Assembly (NCBI RefSeq): GCF_964259225.1
Contig: NZ_CAXVKN010000064.1
Length of the DNA stretch: 14,023 nt
Strand: one strand, 5' to 3'
Source of the DNA: Catenibacterium mitsuoka_A
GTDB lineage: Bacteria; Bacillota_I; Bacilli_A; Erysipelotrichales; Coprobacillaceae
Shown here in pieces: positions 1 through 5,593 of this stretch (the first letter of the stretch is position 1; every line of letters starts with the position of its first letter). The position numbers and the translations under genes are program-made. The notes beneath the pieces are model-generated. The model was not told the DNA's origin and ran no database searches. It worked only from the letters and a program-made list of their open reading frames with translations.

Positions 1-75
1 GGCTGAAGGGATCGGTCTTGAAAACCGACAGAGGATTAACGTCCTGCGGGGGTTCGAATCCCTCAACCTGCGCCA
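1..75 (+). tRNA. tRNA-Ser (anticodon UGA), 5' end outside the window
   Basis: This is the 3' part of a serine tRNA. The anticodon stem is 12-16 paired with 24-28. The seven-base loop 17-23 carries anticodon TGA at 19-21, which reads UCA. A long variable arm (about 29-47) is the class II feature expected of tRNA-Ser. The T arm is 48-52/60-64 with loop TTCGAAT at 53-59. The 3' acceptor strand is 65-71, the discriminator base is G72, and CCA is encoded at 73-75. The 5' acceptor strand and the start of the D arm lie before base 1, roughly 20 bases missing. No integrase or direct repeat of the tRNA 3' end was seen, so there is no sign that it serves as an attachment site here. Confidence 0.95.
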
Positions 76-86
76 TTAATAAATAT

Positions 87-114
87 AACTCAGGATTCGT
101 TCCTGAGTTTTTTT
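87..114 (+). terminator. Rho-independent terminator of the tRNA-Ser transcript
   Basis: A perfect 9-bp stem AACTCAGGA / TCCTGAGTT (87-95 and 101-109) with loop TTCGT is followed by a T run (108-114). It starts 12 bases after the tRNA CCA end, so it very likely ends the tRNA transcript. Confidence 0.9.
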
Positions 115-143
115 GTGCTTTATTTCAGTTGTTCTTATGGGAT

Positions 144-190
144 AGGATAAGCATTTCAGTTACCAAACTCTCGATGCTTATCCTTTTTTT
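144..190 (+). terminator. Second rightward terminator-like hairpin with 19-nt loop
   Basis: A perfect 11-bp inverted repeat AGGATAAGCAT / ATGCTTATCCT (144-154 and 174-184) encloses 19 bases and runs into seven T residues (184-190). It is a good rightward terminator on sequence grounds. There is no gene between it and the tRNA terminator 30 bases upstream. It may be a back-up terminator, or the end of a short RNA whose promoter is not obvious. Confidence 0.65.
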
Positions 191-217
191 ATTACTCCCC
201 TATTCTTTGAGGCAAAG

Positions 218-242
218 AAAAAAAGCTATCGATTGATAGCTT
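218..242 (-). terminator. Rho-independent terminator of glpF
   Basis: An 8-bp stem AAGCTATC / GATAGCTT (223-230 and 235-242) with a 4-base loop is followed, on the minus strand, by seven T residues (complement of 218-224). It begins one base after the glpF stop codon at 244-246. Confidence 0.9.
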
Positions 243-243
243 C

Positions 244-975
244 TTAGAAAATGTTGAAATATAATAGACAAGCACAGATACTTGCACAAATTGGAGCAAG
301 TACTGGTACCCATGCATAATCCCACTGAGAAGTTCCCTTGTTCTTAATTGGTAAGATTGCATGTAAGATTCTTGGGCCTAAGTCACGAGCTGGGTTTAAA
401 GCTGGACCAGTAGGACCACCAAATGAAGCAACTAATGCCATAACTAATAAACCAACACCGATGAAACCAGCACCCTGATTACCATGTTCGAAAATTGGTG
501 AATGAGTAATAGATAATGCACAGAAGAATAAGATGAATGATCCGAAAAATTCGTTTAAGAAACCATTGAGCTTATTGTTTGTTGCATCAGTAGTTGAGAA
601 TGTACCTAAGATTGCTTCAGCATTTTCTGTTGAGTCATAATGAGGCTTGAAGCAAAGATAAACAATGAACTGACCTACGATAGCACCAGCGAACTGTACT
701 AAGATGTAAGGTAATACTTCAGCTAATGGTACATCACCTACAACAGCAAGACCAATAGTAAATGCTGGGTTAATATGGTTACCAGAAATTTTACCAATCA
801 TAAGAGCTGGAATCATAACGGCCATACCATAACCGATTGCAATGACGATCCATCCACTGTGGTTTCCCTTTGTTCCCTTTAATTCCACGTTTGCTACTGA
901 GCCGTTACCAATCATAACCATGATTGCAGTACCAAGGAACTCAGCAATGAGACGAGTAGTTAATGAAAATGTCAT
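244..975 (-). CDS. glpF: MIP-family glycerol uptake facilitator (aquaglyceroporin GlpF)
   Basis: This 243-residue integral membrane channel should pass glycerol, and perhaps water or other small neutral solutes, through the cytoplasmic membrane by facilitated diffusion. Both NPA half-helix motifs are present: GNHINPAFT (NPA at 69-71) and ALNPARDLGPR (NPA at 194-196). The Asp after NPAR (D198) and the GPR that follows mark glycerol-type rather than strict water channels. Hydrophobic segments are spread along the whole length, and the size is normal for the family. The start is supported by AGGGGG at 982-987, six bases before the ATG. A consensus promoter, a cre-like site upstream and a tight terminator downstream make it a single-gene unit. 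No glycerol kinase or dehydrogenase lies beside it. A broader aquaporin role cannot be excluded. Confidence 0.92.
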   Translation of the reverse strand: MTFSLTTRLIAEFLGTAIMVMIGNGSVANVELKGTKGNHSGWIVIAIGYGMAVMIPALMIGKISGNHINPAFTIGLAVVGDVPLAEVLPYILVQFAGAIVGQFIVYLCFKPHYDSTENAEAILGTFSTTDATNNKLNGFLNEFFGSFILFFCALSITHSPIFEHGNQGAGFIGVGLLVMALVASFGGPTGPALNPARDLGPRILHAILPIKNKGTSQWDYAWVPVLAPICASICACLLYFNIF

Positions 976-1020
976 AATTGTCCCCCTATTTAATATTTAA
1001 TTGTATTTAATGACAAATGG

Positions 1021-1049
1021 ATTATAAAACCTGCATTTCAATGTGTCAA
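1021..1049 (-). promoter_or_regulatory. Consensus sigma-A promoter of glpF
   Basis: On the minus strand TTGACA (1049-1044) is separated by exactly 17 bases from TATAAT (1026-1021). Both hexamers match consensus perfectly. The predicted start near 1014 leaves a leader of about 38 bases before the glpF ATG. Confidence 0.88.
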
Positions 1050-1061
1050 CATGTTTCTAAA

Positions 1062-1077
1062 ATGTTAATGCTTACAA
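1062..1077 (-). promoter_or_regulatory. cre-like CcpA operator upstream of glpF
   Basis: The minus strand reads TTGTAAGCATTAACAT, which fits the Gram-positive cre pattern (WTGNAANCGNWNNCAW) except for one central base, A for G. It lies 12 bp upstream of the glpF -35 box and about 40 bp upstream of the peroxiredoxin -10 on the other strand. Carbon control of a glycerol channel is plausible. The call rests only on motif matching in AT-rich DNA. Confidence 0.4.
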
Positions 1078-1115
1078 TCGTTTTTTATGCATAGGTAGCA
1101 CATTATTTCTATTTT

Positions 1116-1124
1116 TGGTATAAT
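1116..1124 (+). promoter_or_regulatory. Extended -10 promoter of the bcp-yaaA-capA operon
   Basis: TGG then TATAAT (1116-1118, 1119-1124) is an extended -10 element; no good -35 box is visible 16-18 bases upstream. The expected start near 1129-1131 falls on the Shine-Dalgarno AAAGGAGG (1129-1136), so the mRNA leader would be only about 13-15 bases long. Confidence 0.65.
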
Positions 1125-1143
1125 GCAGAAAGGAGGTTTCATT

Positions 1144-1599
1144 ATGTTAGAGATTAATACAAAAGCGCCTTCTTTTAATCTACCAGATGAAGAAGGCAAT
1201 ATGCATACTTTAGAAGAATATAGAGGTCATCGTGTGATTCTCTATTTCTATCCTAGAGATAATACGCCTGGATGTTCTAAACAGGCATGTGGGTTTAGAG
1301 ATTTGTATCCTGAATTCTTAGAGAAGGATGCGGTAGTAATAGGAATCAGCAAGGATTCTGTAGCAAGCCATAAGAAGTTTAAAGAGAAATATGAACTGCC
1401 TTTCACTTTACTTTCTGATACAGAAAAGAAGACAATTATGGATTATGATGTATGGAAAGAAAAGAAGAATTATGGAAAGGTAAGTATGGGTGTTGTAAGA
1501 ACAACATACTTAATTGATGAAGAAGGAATCATCATTAAAGCCAAGGAAAAGGTAAAGACTGCAGATAATCCTCAAGAGATGCTTGAGGCATTATCATGA
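1144..1599 (+). CDS. bcp: Thioredoxin-dependent peroxiredoxin, Bcp/PrxQ type
   Basis: This cytoplasmic thiol peroxidase should reduce H2O2 and organic hydroperoxides, with thioredoxin as the usual reductant. It is 151 residues from the chosen start. The peroxidatic cysteine is C44 in the TPGC motif (preceded by FYPRDN). A second cysteine, C49, five residues later matches the resolving-cysteine position of the atypical 2-Cys Bcp subgroup. The conserved Arg lies in GVVRTTYLID. The ATG at 1144 was chosen because AAAGGAGG (1129-1136) sits seven bases before it. The earlier in-frame ATG at 1123 overlaps the -10 box and would place the Shine-Dalgarno inside the gene. It is the first gene of an operon and overlaps yaaA by four bases (ATGA), which suggests translational coupling of two peroxide-defence proteins. 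Confidence 0.93.
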   Translation: MLEINTKAPSFNLPDEEGNMHTLEEYRGHRVILYFYPRDNTPGCSKQACGFRDLYPEFLEKDAVVIGISKDSVASHKKFKEKYELPFTLLSDTEKKTIMDYDVWKEKKNYGKVSMGVVRTTYLIDEEGIIIKAKEKVKTADNPQEMLEALS

Positions 1600-2330
1600 A
1601 GATTATTATGAGTCCTGCTAAGAAGATGAGAGTAGATGAGGATGCTTCTATTACTCCTACTACACCTTGTTTTCTTAATGAGTCTTATATATTAGAAGAA
1701 AAGCTTAAGAATATGTCCTATGATGAGTTAAGAAGATTATGGAAAACTAATGAATCATTAACACATCAATGTTTCAAGGAGTTACAGGAGCGTCAGTTTA
1801 AACCACTGACATGTGCAATTCATGCTTATGATGGGATTGCGTTTAAGTACCTTCATCCTTTTTCTATGAGTGATGAAGAGAGAAGTTATTTAAACAAGCA
1901 TTTACGTATTTTATCGGGGTTGTATGGGGTTTTAACTCCTACTGATGGAATTGTACCCTATCGTTTAGAAATGGGCGTTAAATTGCTTAATTTATATGAT
2001 TTCTGGGGCAGCAAGATATATGAATCACTTGATGATCATGTGATTATTAATCTCGCATCTAAAGAATATTCTAAATGTATTACTGGTTACCTAACAGAAG
2101 ATGATCAATGTATAGAAATACAGTTTCTAAGAAATATTAAAGGAGTACTCAAGCAGCAGGCAACCTATGCGAAGATGGCTAGAGGGGCAATGATTTCTTA
2201 TATGGCTAAAGAAAAGATAGAAAATATAGAGGACTTAAAGAAGTTTAATGATTTAGATTTTGTATTTGATGAAAAGCTGTCTAATGATCATTGTTTTGTA
2301 TTTGTACAAGGGAGAAATGAAAATGAATAA
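1596..2330 (+). CDS. yaaA: Peroxide stress protein YaaA (UPF0246/DUF328)
   Basis: The protein is 244 residues, normal for the family. It opens with the hallmark MKIIMSPAKKM (residues 1-11). Other family blocks are AIHAYDGIAF (74-83), ILSGLYGVLTPTDGIVPYRL (105-124), NLASKEYSK (152-160) and ARGAMISYM (195-203). In E. coli YaaA lowers damage from H2O2 by limiting free iron, and DNA binding has been reported for the fold; the biochemical activity is not settled. The start codon overlaps the end of bcp by four bases, so the two are probably co-translated. The 3' end overlaps the capA start by eight bases. Its position in one transcript with a peroxiredoxin agrees with an oxidative-stress role. Confidence 0.94.
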   Translation: MKIIMSPAKKMRVDEDASITPTTPCFLNESYILEEKLKNMSYDELRRLWKTNESLTHQCFKELQERQFKPLTCAIHAYDGIAFKYLHPFSMSDEERSYLNKHLRILSGLYGVLTPTDGIVPYRLEMGVKLLNLYDFWGSKIYESLDDHVIINLASKEYSKCITGYLTEDDQCIEIQFLRNIKGVLKQQATYAKMARGAMISYMAKEKIENIEDLKKFNDLDFVFDEKLSNDHCFVFVQGRNENE

Positions 2331-3336
2331 GTTTTTAAAAGGTTTTGTATGTGCACTTCTTGTATTAAGTACTGGGTGTGCTAAAGAAGAGAAGAAAGAA
2401 ACACCAAAGAAGACTAAGAAAAAGACGGAAGAAACAGCACAGGTTACTCATACTGATATTACTATGTCTTTTGTAGGTGATATGACTTTAGGTAATTATG
2501 CAGGACAGGCATATGATGGATCTTTTGATCAGGAATATGCGAAACAGGGTAATAATCCTGATTATTTCTTAAAGAATGTCAAGAGTGTTTTTGAACAGGA
2601 CGATTTAACTATTGCGAATCTAGAAGGTCCTTTGACTGATGAAGAGAGTCATGTTATTAAATCATTCCCTTTTAAAGGTAAAAAGGAATATGCAAAGATT
2701 TTAACTAATAGCAGTGTTGAAGCTGTAACAGTCGCAAATAACCATTCTATGGACCGTTATCAAAAAGGGATGGATGATACTAAAGCAACTCTAGATGAGT
2801 ATGGAGTAGGCTATTTCGGTTATGAGAAGAGCTATATTAAAGAAGTAAAGGGTATTAAGTTTGGTTTTCTTGGTTATGCATTTCCTAATGCTGTATCTGA
2901 TGATATGAAGAAGGCAATCAATGAATTAAAGAAGAAGACTGATTTTGTGATTGTTTATTATCATTGGGGTATTGAAAGAAACTATAGTCCTACTCAAGGA
3001 CAGAGAGATTTAGCACATGCAACTATTGATGCAGGGGCGAATATGGTCGTAGGTAGTCATCCTCATGTATTAGAAGGGATTGAAACATATAAGGATTCCC
3101 CTATTGTTTATAGTTTAAGTAACTTCTGTTTTGGTGGTAATAGAAATCCAAGCGATAAAGATTCTATGATCTACCAGCAGACATTCCACTTTACTAATAA
3201 GAAGATCACTAGTATGGAACATAAGATTATTCCATGTATGATTTCTTCTGTAAAGTATCGTAATAACTATCAGCCTATTATTGCGACTGGACAGGATGCA
3301 GAGCGTATCTTAAAGAAAGTCAATACAATACAGTAA
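2323..3336 (+). CDS. CapA-family lipoprotein (PGA_cap metallophosphoesterase-like)
   Basis: This is a 337-residue extracytoplasmic protein with a lipoprotein signal: short Lys-containing n-region, hydrophobic core (7-15) and LSTGC with lipid-acceptor C19. A Lys/Glu-rich linker (20-40) follows. The CapA domain shows all its usual blocks: VGDMTLG (51-57), NLEGPLTD (99-106), ANNHSMD (138-144), YYHWG (212-216), GSHPHVLEG (244-252) and SLSNF (264-268). The Asp/His/Asn residues of these blocks form the metal-binding phosphoesterase site in this fold. CapA/PgsA proteins act in poly-gamma-glutamate capsule synthesis, but no pgsB or pgsC lies here, so the substrate is unknown. The ATG at 2323 is favoured by AAGGGAG (2308-2314), eight bases upstream; ATG 2317 is too close to that site and earlier ATGs would bury it. 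It is the last gene of the bcp-yaaA operon, and the link to peroxide defence is unexplained. Confidence 0.88.
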   Translation: MNKFLKGFVCALLVLSTGCAKEEKKETPKKTKKKTEETAQVTHTDITMSFVGDMTLGNYAGQAYDGSFDQEYAKQGNNPDYFLKNVKSVFEQDDLTIANLEGPLTDEESHVIKSFPFKGKKEYAKILTNSSVEAVTVANNHSMDRYQKGMDDTKATLDEYGVGYFGYEKSYIKEVKGIKFGFLGYAFPNAVSDDMKKAINELKKKTDFVIVYYHWGIERNYSPTQGQRDLAHATIDAGANMVVGSHPHVLEGIETYKDSPIVYSLSNFCFGGNRNPSDKDSMIYQQTFHFTNKKITSMEHKIIPCMISSVKYRNNYQPIIATGQDAERILKKVNTIQ

Positions 3337-3360
3337 AAACTGGACTGCGGTCCAGTTTTT
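3335..3360. terminator. Shared bidirectional terminator overlapping two stop codons
   Basis: A perfect 11-bp inverted repeat AAAAACTGGAC / GTCCAGTTTTT (3335-3345 and 3350-3360) has loop TGCG. The A and T runs are part of the arms, so each strand has a hairpin plus T run. The capA stop (3334-3336) and the converging radical SAM gene stop (3359-3361) each overlap it by two bases. Only 22 bp separate the two genes. Confidence 0.93.
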
Positions 3361-4225
3361 AGATGAAATCTAATAAATTTAATCTATGATCTTCATATGT
3401 ACGAAGATAGTTAAATATTTCTTCATGTTCATGCATGATACCATTTTCTTCACACACTTGATGGAATATACGCATCAACTGCTTATTTTGTGGACTAGAG
3501 AGAATATAGCTATTTCCATACTTGTTGATATATGTCTCTTTCAGTCCTGGAAAGTGTTGATCTAGCTTAGAATAGAAAAATTCTCTATTGCCTTCTCTTA
3601 AGGTAACACCCATATCAAAGCATATAATTCCTTTTACATGAGCCTTAATACAGTAATCAAGTATCCCTCTTAAGTTTTCTTCATTATCATTGATAAACGG
3701 AAGAATAGGTGTCAACCAAACAATAGTAGGTATACCTTCTTTTTGAAGAGTGAGTAATGTTTCAAAACGTTCTTTAGTTGTTGAAACATTAGGTTCTAGC
3801 TTTTTACATAGTTCTTCATTATAAGTAGTGAGAGTCATCTGAATGACACATTTAGAATGTGTCTGAATGGATTTCAGTATATCCAAGTCTCTTAATACAC
3901 GTGATGATTTAGTGATGAGCGTAACTCCAAAACCATTTCTATCAATGATTTCTAATGCGCCTCTTGTATACAACAATTGATCTTCTAAGGGAATATAAGG
4001 GTCCGTCATAGCCCCCATGCCAATCATACAGGGTTTTCGTTTCTTTTTCAAAGAAGCATCTAAGAGTTCTAATGCATTCTCTTTAACTTCTATATCTTCA
4101 AACAGATGTTCCATATGATAACAATTACTTCTAGAATCACAATAGATGCAGCCATGCAGACATCCTCTATAGAGGTTCATTCCATTGCTGGAAGATAATA
4201 TACCTTTAACCTTTTTATAATGCAC
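3359..4225 (-). CDS. Radical SAM protein, SPL-like/COG1533 family
   Basis: This 288-residue cytoplasmic iron-sulfur enzyme carries a CxxxCxxC cluster motif in RGCLHGCIYCDSR (C22, C26 and C29 counted from the chosen start). The motif should hold a [4Fe-4S] cluster that cleaves S-adenosylmethionine. Later blocks such as GMGAMTDPYIPLE and TKSSRVLRDLD are typical of the spore-photolyase-like radical SAM proteins grouped in COG1533. Most members have no assigned substrate, and this organism type need not sporulate, so DNA photoproduct repair should not be assumed. The GTG at 4225 was chosen over the ATG at 4252 for two reasons. AAAGGA (4238-4233) sits seven bases before it, and the resulting start (MHYKKVKGIL) is where homologues usually begin. 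The leftward GTPase gene lies 256 bp upstream with no clear leftward terminator between, so read-through is possible. Confidence 0.85.
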   Translation of the reverse strand: MHYKKVKGILSSSNGMNLYRGCLHGCIYCDSRSNCYHMEHLFEDIEVKENALELLDASLKKKRKPCMIGMGAMTDPYIPLEDQLLYTRGALEIIDRNGFGVTLITKSSRVLRDLDILKSIQTHSKCVIQMTLTTYNEELCKKLEPNVSTTKERFETLLTLQKEGIPTIVWLTPILPFINDNEENLRGILDYCIKAHVKGIICFDMGVTLREGNREFFYSKLDQHFPGLKETYINKYGNSYILSSPQNKQLMRIFHQVCEENGIMHEHEEIFNYLRTYEDHRLNLLDFI

Positions 4226-4286
4226 TTTCTTTTCCTTTCTATGCAAATGCATCTATTTGTATAATGAATTTCTTTTAAAAAAATCA

Positions 4287-4368
4287 TATAATAATGCTGG
4301 AAAGAGATTTCCCACTCTTTTCTACCCTTCGAGGTCAGCAACCATTCCCTTCTTAGCTGACCTTTTTT
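4287..4368 (+). ncRNA. Candidate small RNA 1 with -10 box and terminator
   Basis: TATAAT at 4287-4292 would start a transcript near 4299. The predicted RNA can form GGAAA/TTTCC around a GAGA loop (4299-4312). It ends in an 8-bp stem AGGTCAGC / GCTGACCT (4332-4339 and 4356-4363) with a 16-base loop and a T run (4363-4368). No open reading frame follows on this strand. A good -35 box is lacking, and I recognise no known RNA family. The hairpin could instead belong to a leftward leader of the radical SAM gene, although then it has no T run. Confidence 0.4.
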
Positions 4369-4413
4369 ATTCATTCTTTACATAGAATTGGTTTATTTAT
4401 TACCTTATATCAA

Positions 4414-4497
4414 TATAATACAGGTGATGAAGATATGTGATCCCCACCATATTCTACAAATATCACTTCATCAAATGCCAGCTATGCTGGTTTTTTT
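4414..4497 (+). ncRNA. Candidate small RNA 2 with -10 box, long imperfect stem and terminator
   Basis: TATAAT at 4414-4419 would start a transcript near 4426. Close to the 5' end is a 12-bp stem with one 2-base bulge: TGATGAA+GATAT (4425-4436) pairs with ATATC+AC+TTCATCA (4460-4473). The 23-base loop contains the unusual run GATCCCCACC. A short terminator hairpin CCAGC-TAT-GCTGG (4478-4490) and seven T residues (4491-4497) follow. The RNA would be about 72 bases and would end antisense to the last codons of the GTPase gene. No gene lies downstream on this strand, so a riboswitch controlling a following gene is unlikely. Confidence 0.42.
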
Positions 4498-5417
4498 ATG
4501 TATTCTTCTATTTTTTCTTTATTTAATGCTTCACCAATCACAATAATGATTTCCTGACCTTTCGCAATTGTTTCAGTAGTAATCTGATCTTTTGTCGCAT
4601 TAAGTTCTATCCATTGATCATTTTCTGGTATAAAGCCTTTGATTCTAAATACTTTGCCACACTCAGAATCATTAAAAATAGATTGAGTTGCATGAATCAA
4701 CTCTTCTTTAGTAATTGCTTGATTCATAAAAAACATAGTAGAGAAAGCTTCTTCTTTCTTAAAGAACATCTTAATAAAGCCTTCTAATTCATAACCAGAA
4801 TGAAGAATAGAATTAAAGTCATCATTATTGAGTGCTTCTAAATCTAAACAGTCTTCTTTATTAAATCTTCTTTTACATTTAATTAGAGACATTGTGTTAT
4901 TTAAGTGTGTGATTGTGTTATTGATTTCTTCTGCTGTGGCTTCACTAGAGCGACTGAGAATGATTTTACCAGCATCTGCAACTTGACAGCCTAGTAAGTA
5001 ATCTGATTGCTTAGAAAGGTTATTTTCTAGCTTAGAATTCACTAAAGCAATCACATTACCAATCTCATACCATTTATCTAATGGTTCTTCATGAAGTACA
5101 TCAAAGAACTCATCGACATCATAAATACCTGATGGTTCTACTAGTATTCTATCAAAACCTCTCATACCCATAGAAATGAGTTTTGTCTTAAAACGGCGTC
5201 TATGACAGTCTAAATCTCCTCCACCAACAACCATTTCTAGTTCACATTGGTCACCTAATTCTTCTTCTAATACCATCATATCTACATTAATCGCACCAAA
5301 ATCATTTTCCAATATTGCGATATGCAGTCCTTGATCAATTAAATATTTCGCATACTTCTTAATAAATGTTGTTTTACCTGATCCTAAAAAACCTGTAATT
5401 AAATCTACTTGTACCAT
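4482..5417 (-). CDS. G3E/COG0523-family GTPase-like protein (CobW-type) with altered metal and base motifs
   Basis: This 311-residue cytoplasmic P-loop protein resembles CobW/YjiA/ZNG1-type metal chaperone GTPases. The Walker A motif is GFLGSGKTT (9-17), the switch I-like block is ENDFGAINVD (37-46), and the Walker B-like strand is ILVEPSG (91-97). The family's GCxCC metal-binding motif is missing. Its place is taken by VVGGGDLDCHRR (63-74), with one Cys next to a His and two Asp. The guanine-specifying NKxD is replaced by SRSS (155-158) in the expected strand-end position. The C-terminal half (about 210-300) looks like the CobW C-terminal domain with KVFRIKGFI. The start has AGGTG at 5423-5427, five bases upstream. 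The metal partner is unknown, and GTP specificity should not be assumed. It is divergently arranged with the bile salt hydrolase gene. Confidence 0.82.
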   Translation of the reverse strand: MVQVDLITGFLGSGKTTFIKKYAKYLIDQGLHIAILENDFGAINVDMMVLEEELGDQCELEMVVGGGDLDCHRRRFKTKLISMGMRGFDRILVEPSGIYDVDEFFDVLHEEPLDKWYEIGNVIALVNSKLENNLSKQSDYLLGCQVADAGKIILSRSSEATAEEINNTITHLNNTMSLIKCKRRFNKEDCLDLEALNNDDFNSILHSGYELEGFIKMFFKKEEAFSTMFFMNQAITKEELIHATQSIFNDSECGKVFRIKGFIPENDQWIELNATKDQITTETIAKGQEIIIVIGEALNKEKIEEYIKKPA

Positions 5418-5436
5418 AAGTTCACCTCTTGATTTT

Positions 5437-5464
5437 ATTATATGTTGATATACTGTTTTGTCAA
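5437..5464 (-). promoter_or_regulatory. Sigma-A promoter of the G3E GTPase gene
   Basis: On the minus strand TTGACA (5464-5459), a 16-base spacer and TATAAT (5442-5437) make a near-ideal promoter. The predicted start near 5430 leaves a very short leader in which AAGAGGTG (5430-5423) is the Shine-Dalgarno. Confidence 0.82.
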
Positions 5465-5469
5465 ACAGT
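5452..5469. promoter_or_regulatory. Operator-like inverted repeat over the GTPase -35 box
   Basis: A perfect 7-bp inverted repeat ACTGTTT-TGTC-AAACAGT covers the GTPase -35 hexamer (5459-5464). Its right arm also contains the GTCAAAC element that precedes a bsh-facing TATAAT. This placement fits a repressor operator that could control both divergent genes. The sequence does not match the Zur or Fur boxes I know, and the regulator is not identified. Confidence 0.45.
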
Positions 5470-5557
5470 TCACATTAGTGACATATAATAGACATAGAAT
5501 ATGCTTTAGAAAGTATGTGTGAATTATGTCAAACTATGGACTTAACATGCCTATATG
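5460..5557 (+). promoter_or_regulatory. Two equally spaced promoter-like units upstream of bsh
   Basis: GTCAAAC (5460-5466) is followed after exactly 17 bases by TATAAT (5484-5489). A second GTCAAAC (5528-5534) is followed after exactly 17 bases by TATATG (5552-5557). Neither GTCAAAC is a good sigma-A -35 hexamer, so it may be an activator site or an unusual -35. The downstream unit would start the bsh mRNA near 5564, about 30 bases before its ATG. Confidence 0.4.
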
Positions 5558-5593
5558 TTTGTGTTAGGATTCAGTTGAAAGGGGGCAGTGATT

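Noticed and set aside
1..75. tRNA-Ser as an integration site for a mobile element
   Set aside because: No integrase gene and no repeat of the tRNA 3' end were found in the window.
18..236. Rightward 72-codon open frame across the tRNA and terminators
   Set aside because: It runs through the tRNA anticodon, both terminator hairpins and the glpF terminator, has no ribosome-binding site and shows no protein-like pattern.
1123..1143. Upstream ATG for the peroxiredoxin
   Set aside because: It overlaps the -10 box, and the ribosome-binding site lies after it; the ATG at 1144 has correct spacing and matches family N-termini.
2260..2322. Upstream ATGs for the CapA lipoprotein
   Set aside because: They lie inside yaaA with no ribosome site and would put extra residues before a complete lipoprotein signal that starts at 2323.
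3359..4225. Spore photoproduct lyase as a specific name
   Set aside because: Only the broad SPL-like radical SAM family can be supported; no substrate-specific residues were confirmed and no sporulation genes are nearby.
4177..4374. Leftward 65-codon open frame upstream of the radical SAM gene
   Set aside because: It has no Shine-Dalgarno, overlaps the start of the radical SAM gene in another frame, and its apparent charge comes from A-rich sequence and the hairpin.
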